NCBI GenBank assembly: GCA_002104935.1
Contig: MCGT01000027.1
Span: 248,001 to 312,000 of the forward strand
DNA from: Hesseltinella vesiculosa
Taxonomy: Eukaryota > Mucoromycota > Mucoromycetes > Mucorales > Cunninghamellaceae
Length of the DNA stretch: 64,000 bases
Direction: 5' to 3'
A program made the translations under genes and the position numbers. Below are positions 9,503 to 20,404 of the stretch, piece after piece (position 1 is the stretch's first letter; each line of letters begins with the position of its first letter). The notes under the pieces were generated by a model. That model saw only the letters and a list, made by a program, of their open reading frames with translations. It did no database searches and was not told the DNA's origin.

Positions 9503-11930
9503 ATGCCTCCGAAAAGAGCATTGCCCGAGTCGGCCGATCCTCCAACGGCCATCAATGGAACATCAAGGCGAAACGGCCGTGAATCGAAAAAATGCAACGA
9601 GTAAATCATAGAGAAGTTTTCCATACCCCGGCGCTAACCTTTGCCTTTTCCTTTTGCCTAGGTGTCGTCGGCGCCATGTCAAGTGTGATGAACAACATCC
9701 GAAATGCAGCAATTGTGTCAAGGCCAATGTGGAATGCAGCTATTCTCATCGAGGAGTGCGGTACGACCATATCTCTGACCGACAAAAACGGGACGACGTC
9801 TATACAGAAATTGAAGATATCTCCACCCGGGTGGAAACCCTGCTGAAGAAGCTTCAAACAGAGGTAAAGCCGCCGGTCCATTCTTGGTTGATCGATCCTC
9901 ACGAGTTCTTAATAGCCTGTGGACGATGTTGCTCGTCTAGCCAAGGACTATGGCTGGGAGGTATCCATTTCTGAAAACGGACAGAAATGCATTGTCACCA
10001 ATATTGAAACCACATCGCAATTGGCCGCCCTGGTGCCTCGAGCTCTTAGCGATGTCTATGTGTCCCATCCGTATCAGCGCTATGCCCAACCAACACTGTC
10101 CGCCAGCAGCAGTGCTGGCAGCGCCTCTGGGGCTTCGTTGGCCTCTTCCCCATCGTCCAGCCATGGCTACTCACCTCTCTTCTCACCCATCCCATCCCAA
10201 CAACATGGCCCGACAACGCTGAAATCGACCGCCCAGTCGAAAGCTCGCAAGTCCAAACGAGTGACGCTCGAACGCTATGTGGCTGCCTACACCAACCCCT
10301 CCATCCACATGCTCAGCACCGCCATTGCCACCTGCCCGTGTCTTTTTACCGCCATCATGTCCCCCCGGTTCCTCGCCTGCTTTGCCGGCCATGCCGAACT
10401 CTCCATGCTGCATACGTCCGCCTGCTGTACTTTGTCGCTCAACTCCTGCAGCCACAATTCCCGCGGCCTGTTTAGCCAGTCGTCGATGGCCGCTGCCTTT
10501 GACGCGACACCGACAGGCATGCTCCCGGTCGGATCGTCCGCCACATCGTCCTCCAGTGACCTGTTGGCCTCCCACATTAACAAGGACCTGTCCCATTACC
10601 TGGGTACCAATGCTGACGATACGACGCTGTTCCCAACGCATCCGCGCTTCGGTGAAGTGTCGCTGTCCAACCTGTACTGGAACCTCCTCAAGACCGCCAA
10701 GCTATTGGACGACGGCAACTTTAGCCAGGCCTTTGTGAACCTTGGTGTCATGATCACCAAGGCCTTCTCGCTCAAGCTGCATCGGCCCGAAGGCTACACG
10801 GAGTTTGCCACGCCGCTGCAGCGCGAAGTGGCCAAGCGGATCTTTTGGGCCATCTGGCTGTTTGACACGCAGATGCCCCTGCTGCAAGAAGGACGGCCGT
10901 CGATCAAATTGGACGACATCACCATTGACAAGCCCAGCTACCCTGTGGCCAGCCAGGAGCTGATGCAAGCCAACGAAGAAGACATTGCTCATACCGAGTG
11001 CCTGCGCTACTTGGTCGAGACCCGCTGGATCCGTGTTCAGCTGGAGAACACCCTGTGTTCTTTCCAAGCCTGGGACGACGACAAGGCCGTGCTCAGCATG
11101 ATCATCCAGCAAATGCGCATGTTGCGCCGCTTTTACGAAATGCTCGACAGCAAATTCAAACTGGAAGCCTATCTCAAGCAGCCGCCAACCACGCAAGGCT
11201 GGCAGCTGCGTGCCCACTCCATCCTCCTGCTGGAGCACGCGATGAACTGGCTCGTGCTGTTTGACCGGTTTCTGCCCCTGCGCAATGAAGAAATGCCCGT
11301 GACGCCCTTCCCTGCCAACCTGGCCATCCATTTCTGCCGTGAAGCTGCCAACGTCATGACCCTGGTGTTTGAAAAATGGCTAGAGGCCGAAAAAGATTGC
11401 CAATTCCGCTGGTTCTTTAGCCATTTTGTCAACTGCTTGGAAATCCACAAAGTAAGCGTTTTTCTTATTAGCCATGCTGGAACCTAACTTGCAACTTGCC
11501 TTTTAAGTACATTGCCACTTACACGAATGAGTCCACCGTGCATAAGTGGAAGGCCTATGCTTCTTTGAATTTCATGATGCATAATTTACGAGGCAGCCCA
11601 GCCATGAATCTGCCGATGGGCCGCCGTATCCACAATGACATTTGCCAACTGGTGATGATGCTTCGTGACATTGTCGGCAACTGCTGGAATCCTTCCGAAG
11701 AACACGACCTTATCGACAGCTTTACAAAGTACTTTTCCGACTGGCGGCCGTCGTTCGATCCCTTTGACACAAACGACAATGCCTCCCTCTTTGCCAAGGA
11801 ATCGTCCACCATGTTTATCATCCTTCAAATGCAACGCTTGGCCAAGACAGCTTCCAATCCCGCTAGCATCCATCCTTCAGCTTCTACCGTCACCCCAACT
11901 GGTGTCAACATGGGCGTTGCTGTTGCTTGA
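9503..11930 (+). CDS. Zn2Cys6 transcription factor with fungal_trans domain
   Basis: Four exons (9503-9600, 9662-9863, 9916-11451, 11508-11930) give 752 aa. The cluster is completed across the first intron: CNECRRRHVKC, then CSNC and a sixth Cys, with C-x2-C-x6-C-x6-C-x2-C-x6-C spacing. A coiled-coil dimerisation-like segment follows (EIEDISTRVETLLKKLQTE). After a Ser/Ala-rich linker comes the fungal_trans core, where VNLGVMITKAFSLKLHRPEG and RIFWAIWLFD are typical. The last intron separates EIHK from YIATYTNEST. The protein is an apparent nuclear regulator with unknown targets. It is not obviously a recent duplicate of its divergent neighbour, since their zinc clusters differ beyond the cysteines. 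Confidence 0.87.
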
Positions 11931-12077
11931 ATCTCCATTCCCTGGCTGTCTTTCAATTTGATTCCCTTCACCTTTTTTTTTTTTTTTTGGTGGCACGCAG
12001 AAAAAAAAAAATTGTTTTCTCCATTCTCTTGTTTTTTTTTTTTTTTTTTATTAAATCAGCTTGACTATTTGTATACC

Positions 12078-13021
12078 ATGGTGCGACCCGACAGAAGGAT
12101 AGATCTGCTGGAATATAGACCACTCACATCATCCATGAATTTGCTCCATCGAGTAGATGGGTCAGCTCGATTCTGCTTTGGTAAGTGCTCTCTCCACCAT
12201 TCAAGATCGGCCAATCTCACTCTCTTCTTTTTTCTTCTAATTCGGTGATGATCCTTCCTACCTAGGCCAGACCTCAGTGATCGCATCGGTCTGCGGCCCC
12301 ACCGAAGTCACCACTCGCGATGAAAAGTTGGATGAAGCCACAGTCCAAGTCGTCGTCCGACCGGCCACTGGCTTTGCTCGCACTAAAGAAAAGCTTATGG
12401 AAAGCATCCTACGCACGGCATTCGAACCCATGATCCTCACTGGTATGATGCCCCGTACCTTGATTGAATTGGTTGTACAGATCGAAAAGGACGATGGCGC
12501 TGTAAGTCTATCCAGACCAACATGCCTTGCGTTTGCTCATTCTATTTTAGGCGCTGTCCGCCGCCATCAATGCCCTGACTCTGGCGCTTGTGGATGCCGG
12601 CGTGCCTTTGAAAGGCATGATCTCCTCCACAACCTGCATTATCGACAAAACCACCGATGACCTCTTATTGGATCCCACCCACGAAGAGATCCAGGTAACC
12701 TTTGCCCAAGTGTCCAACCAATGGCTGCACCACTCACTTCTTTCGAAATGTAGAACGCCGCATCCATTCACACCTTTGCATTCAACCCAAGCATCACTAC
12801 CCCCCACACCATTTTGACCGAATCCAGTGGCCAATTCAGCGAGAAACAGGTATTCTTTTACTGATGCCAGCCCAAACCTCTCACCAACGCTCACCCTCAC
12901 CTTTTTCTAGCTGTTTGAATGCCTGGAAACCTGCTTCACCGCATCATCAAAGTTGAATGGATTTTTAAGAGTCACTGTGGAATCGAAGAAGACAAAAGAA
13001 TATCAACAACTTCACGAATAA
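12078..13021 (+). CDS. RRP46: Exosome RNase PH-like subunit, RRP46/EXOSC5 type
   Basis: Five exons (12078-12180, 12266-12501, 12551-12694, 12754-12849, 12911-13021) give 229 aa, the usual length of an RRP46-like core subunit. Landmarks are MNLLHRVDGSARFCFGQTSV at the N-terminus, ASVCGPTEV, a VQVVVRP strand, LIELVVQIEKDDGA and ALSAAINALTLALVDAGVPL. These match the RNase PH fold of the eukaryotic exosome ring, which threads RNA to Rrp44/Rrp6 for 3'-5' decay. RNase PH-like ring subunits are catalytically inactive in most eukaryotes. RRP46 is preferred over RRP41 because of the short N-terminus and the RVDGSA motif, but the exact orthologue is inferred. The following AATAAA (acgaataaaccc) overlaps the stop codon. 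Confidence 0.85.
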
Positions 13022-13936
13022 ACCCTCATTGTGTCCGCGCTGCGTGACATCATATACTAAAAGCAGTAAAGTATCGCCTTGGCCCTGGAAGTAATAGCGT
13101 TGGCTGCGCAATCAGGAGTCACTAGCCTCATACACTTTCCCTAATGCGGTACAGCATGGTTTTTAAAAAATTAGCAACGTCACAAGGTCGCCGTTGCGGT
13201 AGTTCACAACTTTACCATTGTACTTCTTGCCACGTGCCAACAGCTTGTCACAAAAATGTCCGCACATGAAAACGGTCGGGGGGAAGCCAGGATGTCATTT
13301 GCTGCCTGGTCCGCCGCCTCCTTCAACAAGGCTTGAAGCATTTGTGCCCATAGCCGACAGCTTTTCTAATCATGTGTCTATTGTATGTAAAAAACAACGT
13401 TGATCAAAAAGACAATACCGGTATCCAATGCGGTCGGGACCTGAGCGAACGGAGGCGTCGGAAAACAAGAACGCTGACAAGTTGGCATGCTGACCTACGC
13501 CGATCAAAGTTCGACGCCATGATCCATCATATGGTGCAACACTTTTAAAGTTTCGCAATGTTCCTTCTTGCCCAAACATGCCTTCTGTTGCTCACTCTAT
13601 CGAAATTGGCAATTTTTTCCTTGGGAATTATCTGTTCCTCGTGGTCTTCTTTGACGCTGTTACCCCCCCCCCACTCTAATGACCGCATGGTTTGAATGAG
13701 TAGTACTTGACGAACATCCTAGGTAAAACATATGACTCGATGACTTCGTAAGAGAAGATTGGGGGTGGGGGGGGGTGCAAATCACAGTCGACTTGGTCAA
13801 ACCTCGGGCCGGACACCAAACTTCCGCCTGGCAGAAGTTTAATGCCTCTAGCTCGACACCATGTGAACAGTCTGTATTTTCAACCATGTCTGTCTCTCAT
13901 GTGACTGTCTTTAATGTCGCGTCATTCATCGCAGAA

Positions 13937-14366
13937 AAAGTGGTTATTAGGCTGGAGATTTGGAAATAAAAAAAAAGGGGACAAAGTATTGGCAGGGTGA
14001 CATCCACCAATCGACTTGATTATTTCAACAACATCGTTATTCATGATTTCATGCACATGTGCAATACCACACAGAAAAAATGGCACAACTCCACTACGCT
14101 GGAACGCCGGAGCCTGAATAGCAACCGGCTTGAGCTCCGGTGCAGCAGGTTTTTCATTTTTTTTGTTCTTTTTGAAAACAAAAAAAGAAATGCTGTATTG
14201 CACTTTTGAGTAAATGGATCGATGTAAGATTTTGTGTATGTGCATGAAATCACGAATAACGGTGCTGTTGAAAAAATCAAGTCAATCAGTGGAGGACACC
14301 CAGCCAATACATTGTCCACTTTTTTTATTCTATTCCAAATCCCCAGCCAAAAAACCACTTTTTTTG
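13937..14366. repeat. Imperfect inverted repeat, arms about 130 bp, MITE- or foldback-like
   Basis: The segment starting aaaaagtggttattaggctg (about 13937) and ending near catgcacatgtgc (about 14060) reappears in reverse complement between about 14236 and 14366. Shared blocks include gtattggc, gacttgatt, ttcaac, cgttattc and gatttcatgcaca. Hand alignment suggests roughly 80% identity with small indels. The ~170 bp between the arms has no recognised gene. The structure would fold into a long hairpin. It could be a non-autonomous foldback transposon or a hairpin-RNA locus. Target-site duplications were not clear. Confidence 0.7.
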
Positions 14367-14547
14367 CCAGGGCAACCCCAGTTGATCTTGCCAAAAAAAA
14401 AAAAAAAAAAAAAAAAAAACCATCGAAAATCCAACCTCATGGTTGACAAGCTTTCCGAAGGACTTGATGTAGAGCGGTGCTATCCGTGTATTCTGCGAGA
14501 ATAGCAAAAAGGAATGCCTGTGTAGCCTGGTTTAGCCAGAAGGAACA

Positions 14548-14597
14548 GCATCCAGCTCGCAAAAGCAGGCGGAGCTGGAAATTTTGCAGCTGGATGC
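14548..14597 (+). promoter_or_regulatory. Hairpin with alternative pairing upstream of the LRR gene
   Basis: gcatccagctcgcaaaa (14548-14564) pairs with ttttgcagctggatgc (14582-14597), giving a 16-bp stem with one bulge. An alternative inner stem, tccagctc with gagctgga, uses the same left arm. The structure lies about 70 bases before the ATG at 14665 and could be in the 5' UTR. Confidence 0.45.
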
Positions 14598-14664
14598 GGC
14601 AGCAGGGCATCACTTCCGTTCCTTTTTCTCTTTACTCATTGACGAGCTGAACCCTTTTCTCTTC

Positions 14665-17106
14665 ATGACTGCATCATCTAAACGATCATCGCTTCAGCCA
14701 AGACCAACCAAAGCATCAATGATGCGCACGGGAACATTAAATGCATCACAAGAAAAGCCTACGGAAACAAGCAAACCTTCATCCAAGAAGACCAGTCAAC
14801 AAGGTCAAGCATCAGATGGCGTGCGTGCTTTCATGGCGGCTCAACGGTCCCGATTGCAATCCTCCAAAACTGCCGAACCTGTCAAAAAGGATGAGAGAAT
14901 GGAACCCATCGTGAAACGACCCAATGTCCTTACCGGCGCTCAACGATACAAGAGCCATGAGCTTGATCCTTCGCCAACCACTCCCAACCTCTCCAATCTG
15001 AAATCGGTTATTCAGCAAGCTAAAACATCGGGCCGTCTTGCTCTTTCCAACCGTGCATTGGATAAACTGCCCGACCAAATCATCACCATGTAACAGCATG
15101 AAACAGACCCAAGTGCACGGCATGTCTCTGACCTTTTCTTTTCGCGCCAGGTACCATGTTGACCCCAAGTCTGTGGTGGTTGACTTTTCTTCCTCCGATC
15201 ATGCCTGGTATGATTTCGTGGATCTGACCAAATTTGTTGCCTCTGACAACCAATTGGAAGAAATTGATGAACGGCTGGGCGAAGAATTTGGAGCACTGAC
15301 GCATGTTGATGTAAATTTGCACTGTTGCTGCGAAGAAAAAAAAAAAAAACTTATCTTTACATCATCCATAGTTCCGAAACAATCGACTGTCCAGCTTACC
15401 TTTGACGTTTGGGCGACTGCAGCAGCTCACTGTGCTGGATCTTTCGCACAACCGCTTCAACGACATCCCCCCTGCTCTCTTCCAACTGACCCAGTTACGC
15501 GACCTGAACCTGTCTAACAATGCCATCACCATGTTGCCCCAGGAAATTCAGTCGTTGCAAGCACTGGAGCTCGTCAATCTAAGCAACAATGCCATTGGGC
15601 CTAGCCTGCCCAAAGAAATCGTGACATTGACCCGCTTGAAGAAGCTCCAGCTGGAACACAACAAACTCACAGATTTTCCCCTCGACTGGTTTGTCGCATG
15701 TCCGTATCTGTTTGATTTGACATTATCCAACAACCGCCTGGCTACCCTGATGACTGGTAAGACACCGTGACATGAACAAAATACCAACGGGAGGGGAGGA
15801 AAGATGAAGCGAGAGCGAACGTGATGGTCCTGAAGTCAGACGATTTACCTACTTTACTATTGCAGTCATGACCAAGGAGATCTGCCTACCTAATTTACAA
15901 CGCTTAGATGTACGCCATAATCGACTGTATGAGCTCCCAGACCAGCTGCAAATGCCGAAACTCAAGGAAATGTTCTTGGCCGACAATGCTTTGGTGACGC
16001 CATCCAAGTCAGGCTATCAGCTGTTTGAAAACTGCCCGTTGCTCGTCACGCTAGACGTGTCGTCAAACAAATGGACCCGAGTTCCAGACTCGATCATGAC
16101 TTTGCAATCTTTGGAACGGTTGGATGTAGGGGCCAACCAGTTGCTAAGGCTTCATCCCGAACTAGGTCTGTTGCCAGAACTCAAAGTACTGTCGTGGGAA
16201 GGGAACCCTTTGCGGTCTGCGCCTCGAGGAACGTCCATGATCCAGCTTCTGACCTCCCTGCGCATCTCGTATGAAAATGGAAATGCCGACCAGGACGATG
16301 AAGACAATTCACCCTCGGCGCCACCTTCCGATGACTCATACAATACAGCTGTGCCATCAACGACCAACGTGCCAGCCGCAGCACCGTCTGTCGACGAGCC
16401 GTTGCCTGGCCAGACTACCCAGCTCCAGCTTGATCTCTCAAAACGGCAATGGACGGAAATTCAAACCAATGAGCTCGGAAAGTACCGTGGCGTGAAAGTT
16501 TTACAACTTCGTAAGAAGGAAAAGAAAAATAGGGGGGGTGGCACCATGCCCTGGACCAATCATTTCATTTTTATAGAACAAAACATGTTAAAGGTGATGA
16601 ATCTGTGTGACTTGTCGATGTTTATACCAACTCTGGTGACACTTTCCCTGGATAACAACAAGCTAGACTCGTTTCCGCTGATGGAGCCGCATGTGGTGTT
16701 CCCTTGTCTCAAGACACTGCACCTGGCCAACAACCAAATTAAAGAATTTGGTGTGGATGGTGCCGAGTCATCGTTCCCGGCACTGAATGAATTGAAGATC
16801 AACAATAACTTATTGGCGCAGTTACCTGATCGGCTTTCGACGATTGTGTTGCCAAGTTTACGCGTCCTGCTGGCCAATGGCAACCGACTAGAATCGCTCG
16901 ACCCTGACAGTGTTACGCAGCTCGAGGTTTTGGACATTGGTAACAATGAATTGATGGTTCTTCCTCCTCGATTGGGTTTGGTGACTTCCATTAGAGAACT
17001 GACAGTGTACGGCAATCGATTCCGTGTCCCTCAACCGTCTCTCCTCTCCCAAGGAACAGCAGCCGTGATGACCTTTCTGCGCCGCAGAGCCGGAGTCCAG
17101 GATTGA
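14665..17106 (+). CDS. Leucine-rich repeat protein (LRRC40-like)
   Basis: Five exons (14665-15089, 15151-15310, 15372-15756, 15866-16510, 16577-17106) give 714 aa. The start is the first ATG after a stop-containing leader (MTASSKRSSLQPRP); the upstream TTG-initiated extension is not used. The N-terminal ~130 residues are Ser/Lys-rich and disordered. At least 14 LRRs of the typical/SDS22 type follow, with consensus LxxLxLxxNxLxxLP: for example LTVLDLSHNRFNDIPPALF, LRDLNLSNNAITMLP and LEVLDIGNNELMVLP. An acidic/Pro linker at about residues 480-540 splits two LRR blocks, as in LRRC40-type proteins. The role is probably a protein-interaction scaffold. No kinase or adenylate-cyclase domain is attached. 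Confidence 0.82.
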
Positions 17107-17694
17107 GCGTTGCTCCCCCCTTCCTCTCTCACAATAAATCAGCCCATGGTGTTCGATTTTTTTTTTTTTTGCCGCTTTTCGGTTGGTGTATCTTCTGCCA
17201 CCCCCATTTTTATTTTGCGACGTGTTTGTCATTGCCAATGCGCATGAATCATAAGGTTTACCGATGAATCGTATTGCTTTGTCTCGTGACCAGTCACGCA
17301 CAATGCGCAAAATATGCGCAAAATAAGGCACTGCGTTGCTGCTTCCAAGGACGTTGCCATGATTCTAAATGCTTCCCAAAACGGTCATCCCGAACCAATC
17401 ATAAAACACTTAGACAATCGGAAAATTGGGTTTTTGTGATTTTTTTGGGGGAACAAAGGCAACAAAAGGGTCATAGAACAAAACCCTAATTTTCGAGGTC
17501 CATCGTTCCAAAATGTAAGCTTCAAATGTAGCTATCAGTTTCAAGAACAGCAAGAAAAAAAAAAAAAGAAACGGGATCACAGCCGATCCAATTGAAAGAA
17601 ACACTCGGAAATATTGACAAAGGCTGACTACCAAGACCTTTTTTTTTTTTCATTTTTTAGGTGTAAGCTTTTTTTTTTTTTTCTCCACACTACG
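17107..17694. other. Intergenic region between the LRR gene and the two-TM protein gene
   Basis: An AATAAA (cacaataaatc, about 17130) is the likely polyadenylation signal of the LRR gene. Near 17304-17325 an 11-mer, atgcgcaaaat, is repeated twice in tandem. T runs at 17158, 17641 and 17670 flank the likely promoter of the next gene. No coding exon is supported. Confidence 0.45.
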
Positions 17695-18981
17695 ATGGAT
17701 GTTGGCAGCCTAGGGAGACCAAGCACCGCTGAGGATCTTAGTGTGACGGAAGAAGGAAACGAGCCGACGGTTTACCCATTCGCCCCAAATGCCGCTCAGT
17801 CGTGGGAGGGCTTGTTTGAACCCCAGTACACTTTTGTCTGTCCCGATGGCTACATTGATCCTATTGACAAACGAGAAGAGGGCATGGAGAAACAAGCGTC
17901 GCGCCTGATACAGCGAAATCATGCTCGACGAGCGTCGCTGTTGACGCCTTTGGCACCCGTGCAGGAAGATGTGCCAGAGCCAGTGGAGGACGAGAAGAAA
18001 AAGAGAGAGCGACGAAAGTCTTTACCGGCTCTTCCCATCAAAGGCAAACCAGCCTACCCCGACGATACCCCGAAGATCATCAATGACACCGACGACGATT
18101 CTTTGGCCGTGATGTCCGAGGCATCGAGTCCGACATTGCCAAGGATGGACCATCTGATGCTGCACACCCACCCAGCGATGGATCAACCCGAGCAGATTGC
18201 CATTTTACCCTGCCCATCGCAATCGCTCTCACAGCTCCAGCATGCCCACACGCGTAACATGGACAAGGTCGGCAAGTGGAAGGACAGGCTGCAGCTGCTC
18301 AACAATATCCACCAAGGCAATGTGCCGGAAAAAAGACCAGCCCTTCAGCCCATGGGCCTGCCTTTCCAGCCACCCGCCGCTGCACCTTCCGCCTCAAGTG
18401 GCAGCCTATCCTCCATCGATTCGCACCATCGGCCTTGGGTTCAGCGGCAGAAACGCAGAGTGTTGTGCAAATACCGCCAAGCAGCCTCACGATGCAGACG
18501 CCCCTATTATGCAGCTTGCAGAAAAATGCAACAAGTGAAAGAGGAGTCGCAGTTGCCCTTCTTCACAGCCCAATTGCTCTATTTGCAGGACCTCGAGAAG
18601 AAAAAGCTACAAGAACAAAAGGAGCTGGAAAAGCGAAGGAAACGCAGCCAGGACGATGGTGCCGAGCCACCTGGTGCTGAAGCCACATTGGACCCTCTTG
18701 ACACGGATCTGGAACTGCAGATCACAGAAGCCCCCAAGAAGTACTACCGACCTTCCTTTCTCTATTTTGTTTTTGGGTTTCTATTCCCACCTATTTGGAT
18801 CTTGGCCATTCTCTATCAAAAGCGATCAGAGGAAGAAATGACCAAAGCGGACTTTTTGTGGAAGCGCCGCTCGCGCAATGCCTTGGTCATCTTTCTCATT
18901 CTCTTCATGATATTGATTTTATGTATTTTAATTTTCGCACCTGGCGCTCTTGGGTGGCGATTTTCTAATAATAGCAATTGA
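17695..18981 (+). CDS. Uncharacterised protein with two C-terminal transmembrane segments
   Basis: This is a single-exon gene of 428 aa starting at ATG 17695 (MDVGSLGRPSTAEDLS), directly after a T run. The family was not recognised. About 350 N-terminal residues are hydrophilic, with two basophilic kinase-type sites (HARRASLL near residue 80 and ERRKSLPALP near residue 105), a basic RR/KR-rich stretch and a Lys/Glu-rich helix (LEKKKLQEQKELEKRRKR). Two hydrophobic segments follow: SFLYFVFGFLFPPIWILAIL at about 360-380, and a long one at about 400-422 ending FAPGALGWRF. The RSEEEMTKADFLWKRRSR loop between them would sit on the same side as the N-terminus if both segments span the membrane. It may be a phosphoregulated membrane protein, but no function is assigned. 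Confidence 0.75.
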   Translation: MDVGSLGRPSTAEDLSVTEEGNEPTVYPFAPNAAQSWEGLFEPQYTFVCPDGYIDPIDKREEGMEKQASRLIQRNHARRASLLTPLAPVQEDVPEPVEDEKKKRERRKSLPALPIKGKPAYPDDTPKIINDTDDDSLAVMSEASSPTLPRMDHLMLHTHPAMDQPEQIAILPCPSQSLSQLQHAHTRNMDKVGKWKDRLQLLNNIHQGNVPEKRPALQPMGLPFQPPAAAPSASSGSLSSIDSHHRPWVQRQKRRVLCKYRQAASRCRRPYYAACRKMQQVKEESQLPFFTAQLLYLQDLEKKKLQEQKELEKRRKRSQDDGAEPPGAEATLDPLDTDLELQITEAPKKYYRPSFLYFVFGFLFPPIWILAILYQKRSEEEMTKADFLWKRRSRNALVIFLILFMILILCILIFAPGALGWRFSNNSN

Positions 18982-19381
18982 AAAGCAAGAGCTGCAATAA
19001 ACACACTGACAATTTTTTATATTATTATTTTTTAAAAGAGATGGATCATGTGTGCATGTAGAATTTAGGGGGGAGTTGGAAAAAAGGTAACAGGAAGAGG
19101 AGGGAGAGTAAAGTTGTTCATCAGGGAAACCCCATAAAAGTTTCAGGTCAGATGTGAGAAAATGGTTCCACAGTAAACTACAGGCAGACTCGGGCCTCCT
19201 TTTGCCCCCCCCCCTTTGCCGCACTGTGCAACGAAAAGCTTCAGAGATAAAATGGGATTTTTTTTCTTTTTCTTTTCTTTTCTTTTTTTGTCACATTATC
19301 TTTCGCCACTTTTTTTTTCTTCACCTGTGCAAACTTTCTGCCACTTTTTTTTTTTTTTTCCTTTCTTTTTTCATATTCCCC
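18982..19381. other. Intergenic region upstream of the C2H2 gene
   Basis: AATAAA (tgcaataaacac, near 18995) follows the previous stop. A C9-type run at 19206 and several T/C-rich stretches (19258-19375) lead into the ATG at 19382. Such pyrimidine tracts are typical of promoters in this window. No coding exon was found. Confidence 0.4.
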
Positions 19382-20404
19382 ATGTTGCCGGAAACCTTCT
19401 ACCCTTCCGTTGCTCATACCCACCACCTGTTTGGGCCTGCCCAACCACCCCTTCCCCAAGACCAACAAGAACTTGGGTTTTATTCAAGCCAGGAGAGCCT
19501 TGCGCCTTCCTTTACCTTTGACATGGGCTTTCATACTGATATACAACATAACGACATTCAAGTCCCATTGTCCCAGGGAAATGACACTATCCTGCCGTGG
19601 GCAGAAGCCCAGCTGGTCCATGGCCATCCCTGGTTTATGCCCATTATTCAAGACTGTGGTTATGACTTCCAATTGATTCATCAGCCTGCAATGAGCGGCT
19701 CATCCTATTCTACCTCCTCCTCCTCCATGATCGTGGGTCCCAGTCTATCGCCTGTCACCAGTGAAGACAGCTTTGCCCAGCAGCCATACAACACACCTCA
19801 CCAGCTTCAACACCAGCTCCAATATTTCCACTCGCCCAGCATGTCTACCTGTTGGACGGGCTCGCCAGCACTGACCGTTTCCTCCATGCCAGAAGATCCC
19901 GTTGTGATTGATCTAGTTCCTGAGGCACCTGATCGCATGGACGATACCCCCAATCCCTCCAGCCCTTCCAACCTTGATCATTTCTCTGCTGTCTCTTCAG
20001 TCGCCGTCTCCAGCCAAACCACCGCGCCGCCGCCTCGCCGCCCCGCTCCGCCCGCCCCTGCCAACTCGTCTGACGCCAAAAGCAACATCCAATGTGACGT
20101 CTGTTTAAAGACCTTCACCCGTCCCTACAACTTGAATTCCCACAAAGCCGTCCACTCTGACGAAAAGCCTTATAAATGCTCTATCTGCTCGACCCACTTC
20201 AAACGTCATCATGACAAGACAAGGCATGAGCGTGAACACAAGGGCGACTATCGCTACAACTGCCAATATTGCAATAAGAAATTCACCCGAGTCGACACTC
20301 GCAACCGTCACTTCCGAACATATGCTCCCTGTGGAAGACGTTGGAAATTGGAGCACCCCAATGTTTCTCTTGGTCAAAGCTCTCGTTGCAAAGCTCGCCG
20401 TTGA
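19382..20404 (+). CDS. C2H2 zinc-finger transcription factor
   Basis: This is a single-exon gene of 340 aa; the start is ATG 19382 (MLPETFYPSVAHTHH). The first ~230 residues are Pro/Ser/Gln-rich with short acidic patches and resemble a transactivation region. Fingers occupy about residues 237-325. Finger 1 is CDVCLKTFTRPYNLNSHKAVH. Finger 2 is CSICSTHFKRHHDKTRHEREH, joined by a canonical-like SDEKPYK linker. Finger 3 starts CQYCNKKFTRVDTRNRH but ends with Cys instead of the second His (RTYAPC), so it is a C2HC variant. The fold implies sequence-specific DNA binding, possibly by three tandem fingers. The orthologue is not recognised. Confidence 0.85.
   Translation: MLPETFYPSVAHTHHLFGPAQPPLPQDQQELGFYSSQESLAPSFTFDMGFHTDIQHNDIQVPLSQGNDTILPWAEAQLVHGHPWFMPIIQDCGYDFQLIHQPAMSGSSYSTSSSSMIVGPSLSPVTSEDSFAQQPYNTPHQLQHQLQYFHSPSMSTCWTGSPALTVSSMPEDPVVIDLVPEAPDRMDDTPNPSSPSNLDHFSAVSSVAVSSQTTAPPPRRPAPPAPANSSDAKSNIQCDVCLKTFTRPYNLNSHKAVHSDEKPYKCSICSTHFKRHHDKTRHEREHKGDYRYNCQYCNKKFTRVDTRNRHFRTYAPCGRRWKLEHPNVSLGQSSRCKARR

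Larger units (their letters stand above)
13022..14664. other. Gene-free interval with a large inverted repeat and a 5' hairpin
   Basis: No convincing coding exon was found on either strand over 1.6 kb. Open frames here are short, lack splice-compatible partners and have no recognisable domains. The interval includes C9 and G8 tracts (about 13664-13673 and 13762-13775), the ~430-bp inverted repeat described separately, an A25-type run near 14393 and a hairpin directly before the LRR gene. Confidence 0.6.

Noticed and set aside
9217..9624. Long minus-strand frame covering the divergent promoter
   Set aside because: Its upstream part is translated homopolymer (poly-Lys/Glu/Phe). Only the last 18 codons form a real exon of the Zn2Cys6 gene.
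10702..11331. 209-codon minus frame inside the + strand Zn2Cys6 gene
   Set aside because: Antisense shadow of conserved coding sequence with no recognisable family.
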